A DNA stretch of 64,000 bases from Marinomonas agarivorans. Lineage in GTDB: Bacteria > Pseudomonadota > Gammaproteobacteria > Pseudomonadales > Marinomonadaceae. Positions within the stretch are counted from its first letter, which is position 1, and the number at the start of each line of letters is the position of its first letter. Both the position numbers and the translations under genes were made by a program. The notes under the pieces were generated by a model that saw nothing but the letters and a program-made list of their open reading frames with translations, ran no database searches and was not told the DNA's origin. This document shows positions 20,919 to 30,706 of the stretch, piece after piece. The stretch covers positions 1-64,000 of the forward strand of contig NHNK02000006.1 of assembly GCA_002173415.2 (NCBI GenBank), given 5' to 3'.

Positions 20919-23900
20919 GCATTCGCTCCCTGCGTCAAATAGACTTCGAATTCTTCGTCTGTGACTACTTGCAAATGCTCTTGTAAAGGTACCCAGACTT
21001 GCAAGCAATAATAAGTAAATGGAACTTGAGCGGCGGAGAAATCAGGTAAGAAACGTTGCCAATACACATTACGCCCCTCAGCAAACTCGTTAAAGGTGTC
21101 TTGGTAACTAGTCAAGGCCTTATTCCACGCCCTTACTTGTTTATCTTTTTCATCTTCGTCTTCGTATTTGTCATCCAAATAGGCTTGAGTCCAAATATCA
21201 GCGGTTTTAGCGGGTAGTGGCAACACGTCACGATTGCCATAACGAAATAGTTGGGCGTAATTGCTCAGCAGAGCTTTTGCCTGTTCTGGTGAAATCTGAG
21301 TAAATTTATGAGTGACAATGTCTGTCGAGCGACTGTTTTTAAAACTGACTATATGACTTTCCACCTGTGCACCTTGCGCAGATAAGGCGAGATGTGCCAG
21401 CCAAACGGCAACTTTTTTGTTCGCCCCTAACTGCCCTAAATGATGATGTAAAGCGAGGTTATTTGTGACTGTCGGTAACCACGCCACTAGCCTATCGCGA
21501 TACTCTTTTTGATTTTCTGTAGAGTTTTCATGATCTCTTACATTCGCTTGCGCTGTTTGTTTATCAAGCGTTTGTTGGATTCCTATTACTGTTTCATCTC
21601 CGGTTGACACTGGATCTGTGCTGAGAATATCCAGATCAATATTAACGGAAGTTGGGCGTGATTTTGGGTACGCAGCCAAGGCCTTGGCCATGATTGTAGC
21701 TTGGTGAATGAGTTCTTCCACTTCCATATCACCAAACACGCCATAAGGGTATTTACCAGATAATTTAAGTTGTTTAATCATTAAGGGTAACTGGTCTTTT
21801 TGTATGGCGGCCAATAGGTTTTCTTTCAACTGATAGCGAGTCAAACCATCTAAAATAAAAGGTTCATTTTCTATTTCTTCCGTTTCCTGCTGTTGCAAAA
21901 AGGCTTTTAAACGATGTTGCATAAAGTAGCGAGCTGGGTGCTGATAAAAGCGCACCATCTGCTCTAACTCTACTACCTGCTCTTCTGGTTGTAAGTCTAT
22001 TAAGATGTCTTTTGTTTTTAGGTGATTTGTTTTTAGGTGATTCTTTTTTGGATCATTCTGTTCTTGACTGTTCTCTGCTTGATCACTCTCTTCTTGTTGG
22101 GCTGGTTTGACAGTCTGTCCCTTAACTTGTTTCTGCAATACGGTTGGCAACCATGATGAGTTATAACTGATGTATTTTTTGTCACTTGTTTGGCTATAGT
22201 AATTGACATGAAAAGGTTGCAACTTATGCTCTGTAATCAGATGGGACAGCAGAGCTTTTTGGCTCGCTTCTGGTGCTAATTGTTTGTCTCTTGCTAGGGT
22301 GCAACTTTGTCCCACATAGTCGATGAGTTCACTCACGAGAATAGAGGGATTTAATTCACTGTTCTCTTTGACGGTACGACCCACATAACTGATGTATAGG
22401 TTTTCTCGGGCCGACATTAAGGCTTCTAAAAATAGGTATTTATCGTCTTCTCGACGACTGCGGTCACCACTGCGATATTCCCCTGCCATGAGGTCAAAAC
22501 CCGTCGGCACCAAACTTCTTGGGTAAGCGCCTTCGTTCATTCCTAACAGACAAACGACTTTAAATGGCACAGAACGCATCGGCATCAGGGTACAGAAGTT
22601 CACCCTGCCAGCTAAAAAGCGTTTACTGCCTTGCGTTTCTTGTAAGTAAGGCACTAATACGGCTTTAATAACACGAATATCGATAACATCCGTAAAATGG
22701 GTATGCTGCCACTCGTCAATCAAGCCGCTGATTTGCTTGGCCAACAAATCAGGGAACGCATCGTTTTCCGGCAGAGTGAAGAAACGGCTGCTTATTTGAT
22801 ATAGGGTCTGACACCAATCAGCAGGTGTTTGAGGTTGTTTTAGTGCTTGCTCGGTTATCCGGATAGCATTTAGAAATGCGGCTAATTTGCCAGCCAAATC
22901 GGCTTTTAACCCTTCGACTTCACCATAACTGAGTAAATCTTGCCAAATACTGTCATGGCCAATTGCATAACCCAGTAACATACGATTTAAACCATTTTGC
23001 CAAGTATTATGTTGCTGTTGTGGTAACGCAAAAACACCAGCGGTTTCTGAGTTTAGTCCCCATCGTACCCCAGCCTCGTAACACCACTGTCGTACTTGAT
23101 CGAGCTCTTGCACTTGGATGCCAAACGTTTTTAGTACAGCGGGAACTTCCAAAATACTGATCACATCGGAAAAAGTAAAACGGCTTTCCGTCAAACTCAA
23201 CAGGTTAACATACGCATCAATAACGACGTTTTCCATCTGGGCAGTCTGATCGATCAAGGAGTAAGGTATTCTTTGCGACTCAGGGGCTTGGCCAAAAACG
23301 GCCTGCACAAATGGGCTATATTGATTCACGTCCGGCAACATAACAATCACATCTTTTGGCGTTAATTCGTCGTCAGCTGCAAATAAACTTAACAGGTAAT
23401 CATGTAGTACTTCGACTTCTCGCAGTGCACTATGGCATACCTGAAAAGCCACACTCTGATCATCTAATGCAAGTTGGTGTTTATAAGTAGAGTCTTGGGC
23501 AGATAGCGTACGCTCTTCCAGAGCACCATGATTTTCCATTAATAAGATATCTTGTTGGATGTAATGTAGCAGTAATGGCAAGGTTGAGTTGTTTGGTGAA
23601 GTAGAATGCGCATCAAAGTCGTGATAATCCACAAAGGCTGTGACCCCTTCTTCGGCAAAAGACTGCAACTCATCAATATAGTCGCGCCCTAAACGCCCCC
23701 AAGAGGCTAGAAGTGGATTCGCATCTAGATGCAACGTATCAGGGTTTTGATTGGGCTTGAGGTTTTGCCGTTTAAGTTGGCGTCCTAAATAATGTTTATC
23801 AACAATGTCTCCCCAATAGTAACGACAAGGGTTTTGTAAGAAAAGGTGTATCTCTACCCAATCTGCTTCAGCGAGTACACGCAGTGCTTGCAGTGTGTTC

Positions 23901-24586
23901 GGAGGCAAAGACGAAACGCCAAAAATAAAAATTCGTTTGGGCATTTCTTCAGGTTGTAAGTGGGCACGAGTGATATCTAAGAGAGCTTCTGTGAGGTTCG
24001 CTCTATGGTATAAAGATTGGTCATGGGCCACCGTATCGGCAACAATATCTTGCCAGAGTATTGGTTGCCATATTTGTTCAGCGAATACGGTTTGCTGTTT
24101 GCTTGATAGCAAATGCTTAGGTATGTTGTCTCCCGATTCCCACGCTGCAATCCAATCGGGTCGATACATTAAATACTGATCATAAATATCCGCGATCATA
24201 TTACAAAGTTGAAAACGCCGTAACAGTGTATCGTCTTCCTCTAAATACCACGCCAGTTGTTGAAATTCTGGTTCTGGGAGATGTTTATCTAACAAGCGCA
24301 TAATACGCCAAACTAAAAACGCCTTATTAAATTCACTGTCATTCGGGATATCATCAAGCGTTTGCTGAAAACAACGCCAAACAAAAGTCGAGGGTAAGGG
24401 AAACTCATAACCTGCTGTAATACCCTGAATCCCAGCAAGATGTATTTTTAGCCATTGGGCCATACCCGGACTTTGTACCAATATTTGTTCTTGCTCAAAG
24501 GGATTTTTTGGCACAGATAAACTGAGGATGCGCGCTAAAATTTCCGCTAAGTCTTCTAATCGGTTACCGGTATAAAGGTGAAACAT
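20915..24586 (-). CDS. recC: exodeoxyribonuclease V gamma subunit (RecC)
   Basis: RecC holds RecB and RecD together, splits the DNA strands and scans for the Chi site using inactive helicase and nuclease folds. The 1223-residue protein begins MFHLYTGNRLEDLAEILA, typical of the family, and contains the conserved QSPGMAQWLKI and VCLLGMNEGAYPR. E. coli RecC is 1122 residues. A charged linker near residues 830-865 includes a perfect five-residue duplication (NHLKT twice). It is first in the operon and its stop overlaps the recB start. An array of 14-bp repeats sits just upstream of the AGAGAG ribosome-binding site. Confidence 0.96.
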   Translation of the reverse strand: MFHLYTGNRLEDLAEILARILSLSVPKNPFEQEQILVQSPGMAQWLKIHLAGIQGITAGYEFPLPSTFVWRCFQQTLDDIPNDSEFNKAFLVWRIMRLLDKHLPEPEFQQLAWYLEEDDTLLRRFQLCNMIADIYDQYLMYRPDWIAAWESGDNIPKHLLSSKQQTVFAEQIWQPILWQDIVADTVAHDQSLYHRANLTEALLDITRAHLQPEEMPKRIFIFGVSSLPPNTLQALRVLAEADWVEIHLFLQNPCRYYWGDIVDKHYLGRQLKRQNLKPNQNPDTLHLDANPLLASWGRLGRDYIDELQSFAEEGVTAFVDYHDFDAHSTSPNNSTLPLLLHYIQQDILLMENHGALEERTLSAQDSTYKHQLALDDQSVAFQVCHSALREVEVLHDYLLSLFAADDELTPKDVIVMLPDVNQYSPFVQAVFGQAPESQRIPYSLIDQTAQMENVVIDAYVNLLSLTESRFTFSDVISILEVPAVLKTFGIQVQELDQVRQWCYEAGVRWGLNSETAGVFALPQQQHNTWQNGLNRMLLGYAIGHDSIWQDLLSYGEVEGLKADLAGKLAAFLNAIRITEQALKQPQTPADWCQTLYQISSRFFTLPENDAFPDLLAKQISGLIDEWQHTHFTDVIDIRVIKAVLVPYLQETQGSKRFLAGRVNFCTLMPMRSVPFKVVCLLGMNEGAYPRSLVPTGFDLMAGEYRSGDRSRREDDKYLFLEALMSARENLYISYVGRTVKENSELNPSILVSELIDYVGQSCTLARDKQLAPEASQKALLSHLITEHKLQPFHVNYYSQTSDKKYISYNSSWLPTVLQKQVKGQTVKPAQQEESDQAENSQEQNDPKKNHLKTNHLKTKDILIDLQPEEQVVELEQMVRFYQHPARYFMQHRLKAFLQQQETEEIENEPFILDGLTRYQLKENLLAAIQKDQLPLMIKQLKLSGKYPYGVFGDMEVEELIHQATIMAKALAAYPKSRPTSVNIDLDILSTDPVSTGDETVIGIQQTLDKQTAQANVRDHENSTENQKEYRDRLVAWLPTVTNNLALHHHLGQLGANKKVAVWLAHLALSAQGAQVESHIVSFKNSRSTDIVTHKFTQISPEQAKALLSNYAQLFRYGNRDVLPLPAKTADIWTQAYLDDKYEDEDEKDKQVRAWNKALTSYQDTFNEFAEGRNVYWQRFLPDFSAAQVPFTYYCLQVWVPLQEHLQVVTDEEFEVYLTQGANA
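22013..22042. repeat. 15-bp perfect tandem duplication inside recC
   Basis: Two identical copies of TGTTTTTAGGTGATT lie at 22013-22027 and 22028-22042. On the minus strand they encode the five residues N-H-L-K-T twice, in a charged linker of RecC. Confidence 0.92.
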
Positions 24587-24600
24587 GTTTGCTCTCTACT

Positions 24601-24656
24601 AGCCACTCTCTATTAGCCACTCTCTATTAGCCACTCTCTGTTAACCACTCTCTGTT
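24601..24656. repeat. 14-bp tandem repeat, four copies, just upstream of recC
   Basis: Four head-to-tail copies of AGCCACTCTCTATT or close variants start at 24601, 24615, 24629 and 24643. A partial fifth copy at 24591-24600 runs into the recC ribosome-binding site. Copies 1 and 2 are identical; copies 3 and 4 have G for A near the end, and copy 4 has one more change. On the minus strand each copy contains an AGAGAG stretch like the real ribosome-binding site. Copy-number change would alter the spacing between the recC promoter and its start. Confidence 0.93.
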
Positions 24657-24849
24657 AGGTAATCAGCTAAGCGCTACTTTACTATTGCGTTACTTTCTAT
24701 TCGTTGTGTTTTTTGTTGGTCTAATAACATTCGTTCGCCCATAACATAGGCGCAATTCATATATGAGAAAGTTTACCACTTCACTCACGATAAATAAGTG
24801 AACATCAGGATTATTTCCCCCTCTCTTTTACAAGAAATTCATGGTGAAA

Positions 24850-24881
24850 AAAAAGCATAGATGGCACCATCTATGCTTTTC
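24850..24881. terminator. terminator downstream of the chemoreceptor gene
   Basis: The 14-base arms AAAAGCATAGATGG and CCATCTATGCTTTT pair around a 2-base loop, with A- and T-runs at the ends. It lies between the methyl-accepting protein gene and recC. Both genes are on the minus strand, so it serves the chemoreceptor gene. Confidence 0.85.
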
Positions 24882-24899
24882 AATCTAATAACGGCTATA

Positions 24900-24955
24900 C
24901 CTTGAGACAAAAGCCTTAAAACAAAGGTCTTAAAACAAATGCCTTAAGGCAGATG
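24900..24955. repeat. degenerate 14-bp tandem repeat, four copies
   Basis: Four adjacent 14-bp units start at 24900, 24914, 24928 and 24942, of the type CCTTAAAACAAAGG. A partial fifth copy reaches the stop codon of the chemoreceptor gene at 24959. The copies differ by several bases but keep the exact 14-bp period. The rest of the 24657-24958 spacer holds the terminator at 24850-24881 and nothing else I recognise. Confidence 0.8.
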
Positions 24956-24958
24956 CCT

Positions 24959-26593
24959 TTAGATAGAGAAAGTTGACATCACCTTCTTCGTTTCTAACGA
25001 TGTTTCTGACAGGAATTCGCTCGACTCATTCGTTTTCTGCATACTTTCCATACTTCGACGGGCAAGATCGGTTATTTCATGCGTTAATTCACTCAGGTTT
25101 TGTACTGCATGGTTCTGGTTCGCCACACTATCAGAAATAACTGTACTCGCTTCACTGATGTCACTCACAGACGCCGCAATATCATCCAAAGCTTGTTGAG
25201 TAAGGCTGATATCCTGTGTAGTTTGTTTTGAATGCTCATGACTATTCATAATTTTGCTTTGTGCCTCACTGGCACCTTCTTGCAGTTTATTAATCATAGT
25301 TTGAATCTCATCCGTCGAACTTTGAGTACGGCTTGCCAAGCCACGCACCTCATCCGCAACAACTGCAAAGCCTCGACCTTGTTCACCAGCACGCGCCGCT
25401 TCGATGGCTGCATTCAAAGCCAGAAGGTTTGTCTGCTCTGCGATGCCACTAATAACATCTAACACTTTACCAATGTTTTGTGATTCTTCTGCCAATTGAA
25501 CAACGGAGTCTACCCCTTCGTTCAACTCATCTGACAACAGTTGTAATGAAGAAATAGTTTTTTCGATAGACTCTTTACCAATTTGGGTGCGTTCTTTGGT
25601 TAAGTTAGCCGACTCGAACGTGGATTGGGTACTGACTGTCACTTTATCTTTTTGAACATCTACTTCCGATATAGCATCTGACATTTTAGTAATTGCATCG
25701 GATTGTTGTTGTGAGACATTACTAGCAACACTGGCAACATCACGTAGTTCAGCACTATGGCTGTAAACTGATTCATTGAGGGAAATAGCTTCAGATAAGG
25801 TGCCAGATAGTTTTTCAATAAACTTATTAAAAGAAACAGCAATGCTCGTAAGTTGATCTTTGCCCTTGACTGGCAAGCGTTTTTTCAAATCGCCCTCGCC
25901 TTGTGAAATATTTTCAAACGCTAGCAAGGTTTCTTCCAAAGGCTGAGAGATTGAACGTACAATTACGATAGAGAAGGCAACACCCAAAATAATGACCAAG
26001 AGACAAAGCACACCAATGGACATTAATTCTTCAAAAAATTGAGCATCCACATCATCAACATAAATCCCTGAGCCAATGATCCAGCCCCACTCTTTAAAGC
26101 CTTTTACATAAGAGATTTTTTCCACTGGATCATCAAAGCCTGGTTTTGGCCACAAATAATCAACAAAACCTTCCCCCTGATCTTTTACTAGAGTAACCAT
26201 GACTTCAAAAAGCTTCTTGCCGTTTTTGTCTTCTAAGTCTTTGAGGTTTTGATTTTCTAGTCTGGCAGCTATTGGGTGCATTAACATGACATGGTTGTAA
26301 TCGTTGATCCAGAAATACTCTGTACCACCATAGCGTAACGAGCGGACTACTTCTTTTGCCTGATGTTGCGCTTCTTCTGTTGTGAGTTCACCTTTTTCTG
26401 CCAAAGCTGCAAAATGAGTAATAATCGTATAAGCAGACTCAACAACATGCTGTGTTTTTAACCCTTTTTCAGACAACAAGGAATCTTTATAGGCGTTTAA
26501 GGAGATAATCGACATAACGATTAGTCCCAAACATAAAAACAGCACTAGTCCTTTCAACCTGAAGTTAATCGATATATTTCTTAATAAATTCAT
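24959..26593 (-). CDS. methyl-accepting chemotaxis protein with a single Cache domain
   Basis: This 544-residue chemoreceptor has a first membrane segment at about 13-31 and a periplasmic single Cache domain (about 35-185, with YFWINDYN and [14 protein letters not shown]). A second membrane segment (about 190-212), a HAMP domain (about 213-268) and a cytoplasmic signalling domain follow. The kinase-control tip is [19 protein letters not shown], with [12 protein letters not shown] after it. Single Cache receptors of this kind often sense small organic acids, but the ligand cannot be read from sequence. The C-terminus has no CheR-binding pentapeptide. It stands alone with its own terminator. 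Confidence 0.94.
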   Translation of the reverse strand: MNLLRNISINFRLKGLVLFLCLGLIVMSIISLNAYKDSLLSEKGLKTQHVVESAYTIITHFAALAEKGELTTEEAQHQAKEVVRSLRYGGTEYFWINDYNHVMLMHPIAARLENQNLKDLEDKNGKKLFEVMVTLVKDQGEGFVDYLWPKPGFDDPVEKISYVKGFKEWGWIIGSGIYVDDVDAQFFEELMSIGVLCLLVIILGVAFSIVIVRSISQPLEETLLAFENISQGEGDLKKRLPVKGKDQLTSIAVSFNKFIEKLSGTLSEAISLNESVYSHSAELRDVASVASNVSQQQSDAITKMSDAISEVDVQKDKVTVSTQSTFESANLTKERTQIGKESIEKTISSLQLLSDELNEGVDSVVQLAEESQNIGKVLDVISGIAEQTNLLALNAAIEAARAGEQGRGFAVVADEVRGLASRTQSSTDEIQTMINKLQEGASEAQSKIMNSHEHSKQTTQDISLTQQALDDIAASVSDISEASTVISDSVANQNHAVQNLSELTHEITDLARRSMESMQKTNESSEFLSETSLETKKVMSTFSI

Positions 26594-26853
26594 AACACAG
26601 CTACCCTTAAATAATTATTTTTAGCTCCACTATCATCATTCGCAAAAAAATTGCGATAAATCAAGAAAAACTTTGTTAATCATTTCGCTAGAGTGTACTG
26701 CATACCCACAACAGCAAATTAGAACATTTTCTAAACTATTGAATTTTTCTAGACTTTTCAAGTTATTAGTGAATGGAAAGGGCAAAGGCGTGTAATTTAT
26801 GAATAATGAGGTCAACAGCAAATATTTTTCAATCTGTCACTGACCCAAAACGC
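26594..26853. other. spacer upstream of the chemoreceptor gene
   Basis: About 260 AT-rich bases hold no gene I can support. The only structure noted is a small inverted repeat TCGCAA-N5-TTGCGA at 26640-26656, within 65 bases of the chemoreceptor start. No convincing sigma-28 promoter was found. Confidence 0.4.
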
Positions 26854-26895
26854 AAAAAGCCCGAGTAAATCCAATGTCATTACTCGGGCTTTTTA
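26854..26895. terminator. terminator after tRNA-Ala
   Basis: The arms AAAAAGCCCGAGTAA and TTACTCGGGCTTTTT form a long perfect stem directly downstream (minus strand) of tRNA-Ala. The symmetry means it could work in both directions. Confidence 0.92.
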
Positions 26896-26901
26896 TGATC
26901 T

Positions 26902-26977
26902 TGGTGGAGCCTAGGAGGATCGAACTCCTGACCTCAACGCTGCCAGCGTTGCGCTCTCCCAGCTGAGCTAAGGCCCC
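26902..26977 (-). tRNA. tRNA-Ala (GGC anticodon)
   Basis: The 76-nt minus-strand sequence has the acceptor 5' arm GGGGCCT and a D-arm with AGCTCAGCTGGGAGAGC. The anticodon arm is CAACG-CTGGCAG-CGTTG with anticodon GGC. The T-arm contains AGTTCGATCC and the gene encodes its own CCA. It reads GCC and GCU alanine codons. The 3' acceptor strand reads AGGCTCC, so most pairs hold with one or two wobble pairs. Confidence 0.96.
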
Positions 26978-27106
26978 TAAAACGACCCGCATTCTATGCA
27001 TGAAATCTCAGTGTGTCAACTATAAAAAGTTACCTTTTTGCTGTTTGTAAACGGCTCTGTATTATCCCAATATTAAGCCTGTTATGTAAGAGACCAGTAA
27101 TGACAA

Positions 27107-27853
27107 TTAGGGAACTGGCAATGGCAATGTTCCTTCAAGTAGAAAGTCAGTAAGAGGGAATTTAATGATTCTTTTTTCATCAACTTGCCGAAATGAAACA
27201 CTCTCTTCGCCTGTTTCACACAACCAATAAGACATATCTTTTGGTTTGGTATCCGAAAAGGCTTGCGGATTAAATAACCCCACACAATGGCCACTTTCAG
27301 CTCGAGCGGATTGATAGGAAAATGCTTCGACTCCAGCCTCCCTCATGGCTGTCCCTAACTGTTGACAGATCGCATAACTAGATCGATGCGTCAATTCTGC
27401 TTCGTAGTTACAGAAAGGTGGATTCTCTAATTGGATACCATAGTTGGTTTTGTAATCAACAGAAAATAAGGTATGTTCCGACCGAATTTTGGTTTTTACT
27501 GGCTCTCCCAGCATAGAATATAAAAAAACGAATCGATAGTAGGCGGCTTCACACAAGGTCGTTTCGATATGGCAACCACCATAAAAAATACTGGTTTCAT
27601 GAGCTTGCCCAAAGCGGGAGCCCCATCTTAATGGAGGATAACGAAAAGGCGTTTTTAATAAGTAGTGTAAATGGGTTGTTGACTCTAGGTAAGGTGGCTT
27701 CACCTCATCTAACATGTCTTCTAGGATATTTTGTTCTTCTAATGTATCAACGTAACTCAACGTGGCAATTTGTTGCTGGCTTTCAACTAAACGAAATAAG
27801 GTACCTTCAAGTAGACCTATATGTCGCGCTCCTTCACAACGACTCCAAATCAT
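27107..27853 (-). CDS. RES-domain toxin
   Basis: This 248-residue protein has the RES domain, named for conserved Arg, Glu and Ser. They appear here as the Arg in GTLFRLVE, the Glu in ETTLCEAAYYR and the Ser in YQSARAESG, with the RYPPLRWGSRFG run between them. Characterised members (for example MbcT) degrade or modify NAD+, halting growth until neutralised. It starts on the last base of the antitoxin gene (TAATG), the classic translational coupling of an antitoxin-toxin operon. The protein is longer than minimal RES toxins (about 150-230). Toxicity is family knowledge, not shown here. Confidence 0.88.
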   Translation of the reverse strand: MIWSRCEGARHIGLLEGTLFRLVESQQQIATLSYVDTLEEQNILEDMLDEVKPPYLESTTHLHYLLKTPFRYPPLRWGSRFGQAHETSIFYGGCHIETTLCEAAYYRFVFLYSMLGEPVKTKIRSEHTLFSVDYKTNYGIQLENPPFCNYEAELTHRSSYAICQQLGTAMREAGVEAFSYQSARAESGHCVGLFNPQAFSDTKPKDMSYWLCETGEESVSFRQVDEKRIIKFPLTDFLLEGTLPLPVP

Positions 27854-28224
27854 TAAATTTTGCCTCGCATTGCATCAACGAATTGCAACACACAAACTAA
27901 GCCTTGGATACTGGTAATTTGCTGAGCAGGAATACCGCCCGTTACTTGATTTTTACTGTGCATAAAATGTCGTATCCAAGCTTTATCCCCCCCTGTTAAG
28001 GTAAATAATGAGCGAGCAATACGAATAAGAAGTAGCGCTAACTCACCCTGCTTAGATTTTGGATCAAGACTCAAATTTTGCTTCATCCTACTAATCGCAG
28101 TGCGATGTACGCCTAGTACAGAAGCAAGTTCAGTTTGTTTTAAACCTAGTTGCTCAGCCGCGTTTAAGATGGCTTTGGCTAAAACCGTTTCAGGTAGAGG
28201 TGTAACATTTTCTAGTGCAGACAT
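27853..28224 (-). CDS. Xre/MbcA/ParS-type antitoxin
   Basis: This 123-residue protein has an N-terminal helix-turn-helix (about 15-55, with GLKQTELASVLGVHRTAISRM) and a C-terminal toxin-binding domain of the DUF2384 type (about 60-123, with WIRHFMHSKN). It is expected to bind and block the RES toxin and to repress the operon by binding its own promoter. A GAGG ribosome-binding site precedes the ATG. It is first in the pair, as is usual for this class. Inverted TGTTTA/TAAACA repeats lie just upstream. Confidence 0.9.
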   Translation of the reverse strand: MSALENVTPLPETVLAKAILNAAEQLGLKQTELASVLGVHRTAISRMKQNLSLDPKSKQGELALLLIRIARSLFTLTGGDKAWIRHFMHSKNQVTGGIPAQQITSIQGLVCVLQFVDAMRGKI

Positions 28225-28249
28225 AATTTTACCTCGACGTCATTTTGTG

Positions 28250-28306
28250 TGTTTATTAAACAGTTCAAATCATAACACAATATGTTTATATTGCACAAAT
28301 TAAACA
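28250..28306. promoter_or_regulatory. inverted repeats upstream of the Xre/RES operon, likely operator
   Basis: A compact palindrome TGTTTA-T-TAAACA lies at 28250-28262. The same half-sites recur in the same orientation, spread apart as TGTTTA-N12-TAAACA, at 28283-28306. Two pairs of the same half-site within 60 bases of an HTH antitoxin gene suggest an autoregulatory operator. Binding by this protein is inference. Confidence 0.6.
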
Positions 28307-28333
28307 AAAAGTTGCGATTTAAATCAAAAATCA

Positions 28334-28368
28334 CAAAAAAAAGCGGCACACATAATAGTGTGCCGCTT
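28334..28368 (-). terminator. terminator downstream of clpA
   Basis: The arms AAGCGGCACAC and GTGTGCCGCTT (11 bp) pair around a 6-base loop, followed on the minus strand by a run of eight T. It closes the clpS-clpA unit. Confidence 0.92.
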
Positions 28369-28438
28369 GGTTTTATCAAGGCTAGTTCTCACAAAGAAGG
28401 GTGATCTCTGTATACTATTTAGTACTTAGACTATTACT

Positions 28439-30685
28439 TTAGACAACCGCTTCTTTTTCTACCGTAAAGGCAAGCACATCATGCTCTTCATCCAGTTTAA
28501 CCAGCACTGTCCCTCCTTCATTCAAATCACCAAACAGAATCATATCAGCCAACGGCTTTTTCAAATGTTCTTGAATAACTCGAGCCATTGGTCTTGCTCC
28601 CATTTGTCGATCATAACCTTTACTGGCTAGCCAACCTCTCGCTTCATCAGACACATTCAATAGTACCGATTTTGAATCTAATTGTGCTTGTAGCTCAACC
28701 AAGAACTTATCCACCACATTAAAGATCACCTTCTCATCAAGCTGCTCAAATTGAATAACAGCATCAAGACGGTTTCTAAACTCAGGCGTAAAGGTTTTAT
28801 TGATTACTTCCATGCCATCGGTCGAGTTATCTTGATTAGAAAAACCAATCGTTCTTTTCGCCAGCACTTCTGCACCAGCATTGGATGTCATCACTAAAAT
28901 AACATTTCTAAAATCTGCTTTACGACCGTTGTTATCTGTCAAGGTGCCATGATCCATGACTTGCAGTAACAAGTTAAAGACTTCTGGATGGGCTTTTTCA
29001 ATTTCATCTAGTAGAACAACGCTATGGGGTTGTTTAGTAACCGCTTCCGTTAATAACCCTCCCTGATCAAAGCCGACATACCCTGGCGGAGCACCAATTA
29101 ATCGCGATACAGCATGGCGCTCCATATATTCGGACATATCAAAACGAATTAACTCAACCCCTAATTGTTTTGCTAATTGACGAGTCACTTCTGTTTTACC
29201 TACCCCAGTAGGTCCAGCCATTAAGAATGAGCCAATCGGTTTTTGTTCTGCTTTAAGTCCCGCTCGAGATAGTTTGATTGCATCAGCCAGTGAAGTAATG
29301 GCTTTATCTTGCCCAAAGACCACCATTTTCAAATTACGCTCAAGGTTCTCCAGCACTTTGCGGTCGTCTGTATTTACAGATCTCACTGGCACCCTTGCGA
29401 TTTTTGAGACAATGTCTTCAATTTCTTCAACCGTAATGACGGCTTTGCGTTCTTTTTCTGCTTGCAAACGCTGGAATGCACCCGCTTCATCAATGACATC
29501 AATAGCCTTATCAGGCATATGTCGATCGGTGATATAACGCGATGCTAATTCAGCAGCAGCCAGTAACGCTGGCTCTTCATAACTGATGTCATGATGTTTT
29601 TCAAAAACCGGCGCCAATCCTTTTAGGATTTGGTACGTATCCTCTACAGACGGTTCGTTCACATCAATTTTTTGGAATCGACGCGCTAATGCACGGTCTT
29701 TCTCAAATACGCCTCGAAATTCTTGAAACGTTGTAGACCCCATGCAGCGTAACCCTCCAGAGCTTAGAGCTGGCTTTAAGAGGTTTGATGCGTCCATTAC
29801 GCCACCTGATGCTGCTCCGGCACCAATAATGGTGTGAATTTCATCAATAAATAGGATCGCATTCGTTTGTTTTTTTAATTCACTTAGCAGGTGTTTTAAT
29901 CGCTTCTCAAAGTCTCCACGATACTTTGTTCCTGCCAACAACGCCCCTAAATCTAATGAGTAAACAACGCCATCCTTAATAACATCAGGCACAGATCCGT
30001 CTACAATACGTTTCGCTAATCCTTCTGCGATGGCTGTTTTACCAACACCTGATTCCCCAACCAATAAAGGGTTGTTTTTACGACGACGAGAAAGCGTTTG
30101 GATAACACGCGATACTTCTGAATCACGTCCAACTAAACTGTCAATTCGCCCAGCTTTCGCCTCTTCATTTAAGTTAGTTGCGTATTTTTGCAGTGGCGCT
30201 GTGTTGTCTTCGCCTTCCTCATCCTGTATTTCCGATGCCTCATTTTCACCAGACTTGGAAATACCGTGAGCAACATAATTCACCACGTCGATACGAGCAA
30301 CATCATGACGTTTTAGCAAATAAACGGCCTGACTCTCTTGTTCACTAAAAATAGCAACAAGTACATTGGCGCCAGTGACTTCTCTTTTACCAGATGATTG
30401 AACGTGAAACACAGCTCGCTGTAAGACTCGTTGAAATCCCAGAGTGGGCTGTACTTCCTTCTCTACATCATCTTCTGCTATTAAAGGGGTTGTTGTATCA
30501 ACAAATTCGGTTAACTCTTGTCGCAGAGTTGGTAAGTTAACGCCACAAGCACCAAGGACGCTGGCAGCCGCTTCATTTTCAGTTAAGGCCAAAAGGAGGT
30601 GTTCAACTGTCATGAATTCGTGTCGCTTTTCACGAGCCAGTTTGAATGCACTGTTTAGGGTCTGTTCCAATTCTTTGTCTAACAT
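28439..30685 (-). CDS. clpA: ClpA unfoldase of the ClpAP protease
   Basis: ClpA unfolds substrates with ATP and threads them into ClpP. The 748-residue product has the double Clp N-domain (about 1-145) and two AAA+ modules with Walker A motifs GESGVGKT (about 213) and GPTGVGKT (about 493). Substrate loops include KYRGDFEKR and [13 protein letters not shown]. The Ile-Gly-Phe ClpP-binding loop (TIGFSNQ) is visible, so it should dock ClpP. Length matches E. coli ClpA (758). It starts 21 bases after clpS, its adaptor. Confidence 0.97.
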   Translation of the reverse strand: MLDKELEQTLNSAFKLAREKRHEFMTVEHLLLALTENEAAASVLGACGVNLPTLRQELTEFVDTTTPLIAEDDVEKEVQPTLGFQRVLQRAVFHVQSSGKREVTGANVLVAIFSEQESQAVYLLKRHDVARIDVVNYVAHGISKSGENEASEIQDEEGEDNTAPLQKYATNLNEEAKAGRIDSLVGRDSEVSRVIQTLSRRRKNNPLLVGESGVGKTAIAEGLAKRIVDGSVPDVIKDGVVYSLDLGALLAGTKYRGDFEKRLKHLLSELKKQTNAILFIDEIHTIIGAGAASGGVMDASNLLKPALSSGGLRCMGSTTFQEFRGVFEKDRALARRFQKIDVNEPSVEDTYQILKGLAPVFEKHHDISYEEPALLAAAELASRYITDRHMPDKAIDVIDEAGAFQRLQAEKERKAVITVEEIEDIVSKIARVPVRSVNTDDRKVLENLERNLKMVVFGQDKAITSLADAIKLSRAGLKAEQKPIGSFLMAGPTGVGKTEVTRQLAKQLGVELIRFDMSEYMERHAVSRLIGAPPGYVGFDQGGLLTEAVTKQPHSVVLLDEIEKAHPEVFNLLLQVMDHGTLTDNNGRKADFRNVILVMTSNAGAEVLAKRTIGFSNQDNSTDGMEVINKTFTPEFRNRLDAVIQFEQLDEKVIFNVVDKFLVELQAQLDSKSVLLNVSDEARGWLASKGYDRQMGARPMARVIQEHLKKPLADMILFGDLNEGGTVLVKLDEEHDVLAFTVEKEAVV

Positions 30686-30706
30686 ATTTGTACCCTCTCT
30701 TAACTA

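Noticed and set aside
16938-21008. Longer RecB frame starting at 21008
   Set aside because: The extra 30 codons lie inside recC. The ATG at 20918 has a strong AGGGAG site and the typical ATGA overlap.
24591-24656. CRISPR array
   Set aside because: Repeats are 14 bp, directly adjacent with no spacers, and no cas gene is present.
26636-26821. 61-codon minus-strand frame upstream of the chemoreceptor
   Set aside because: AT-rich spacer without a ribosome-binding site; low complexity typical of non-coding DNA.
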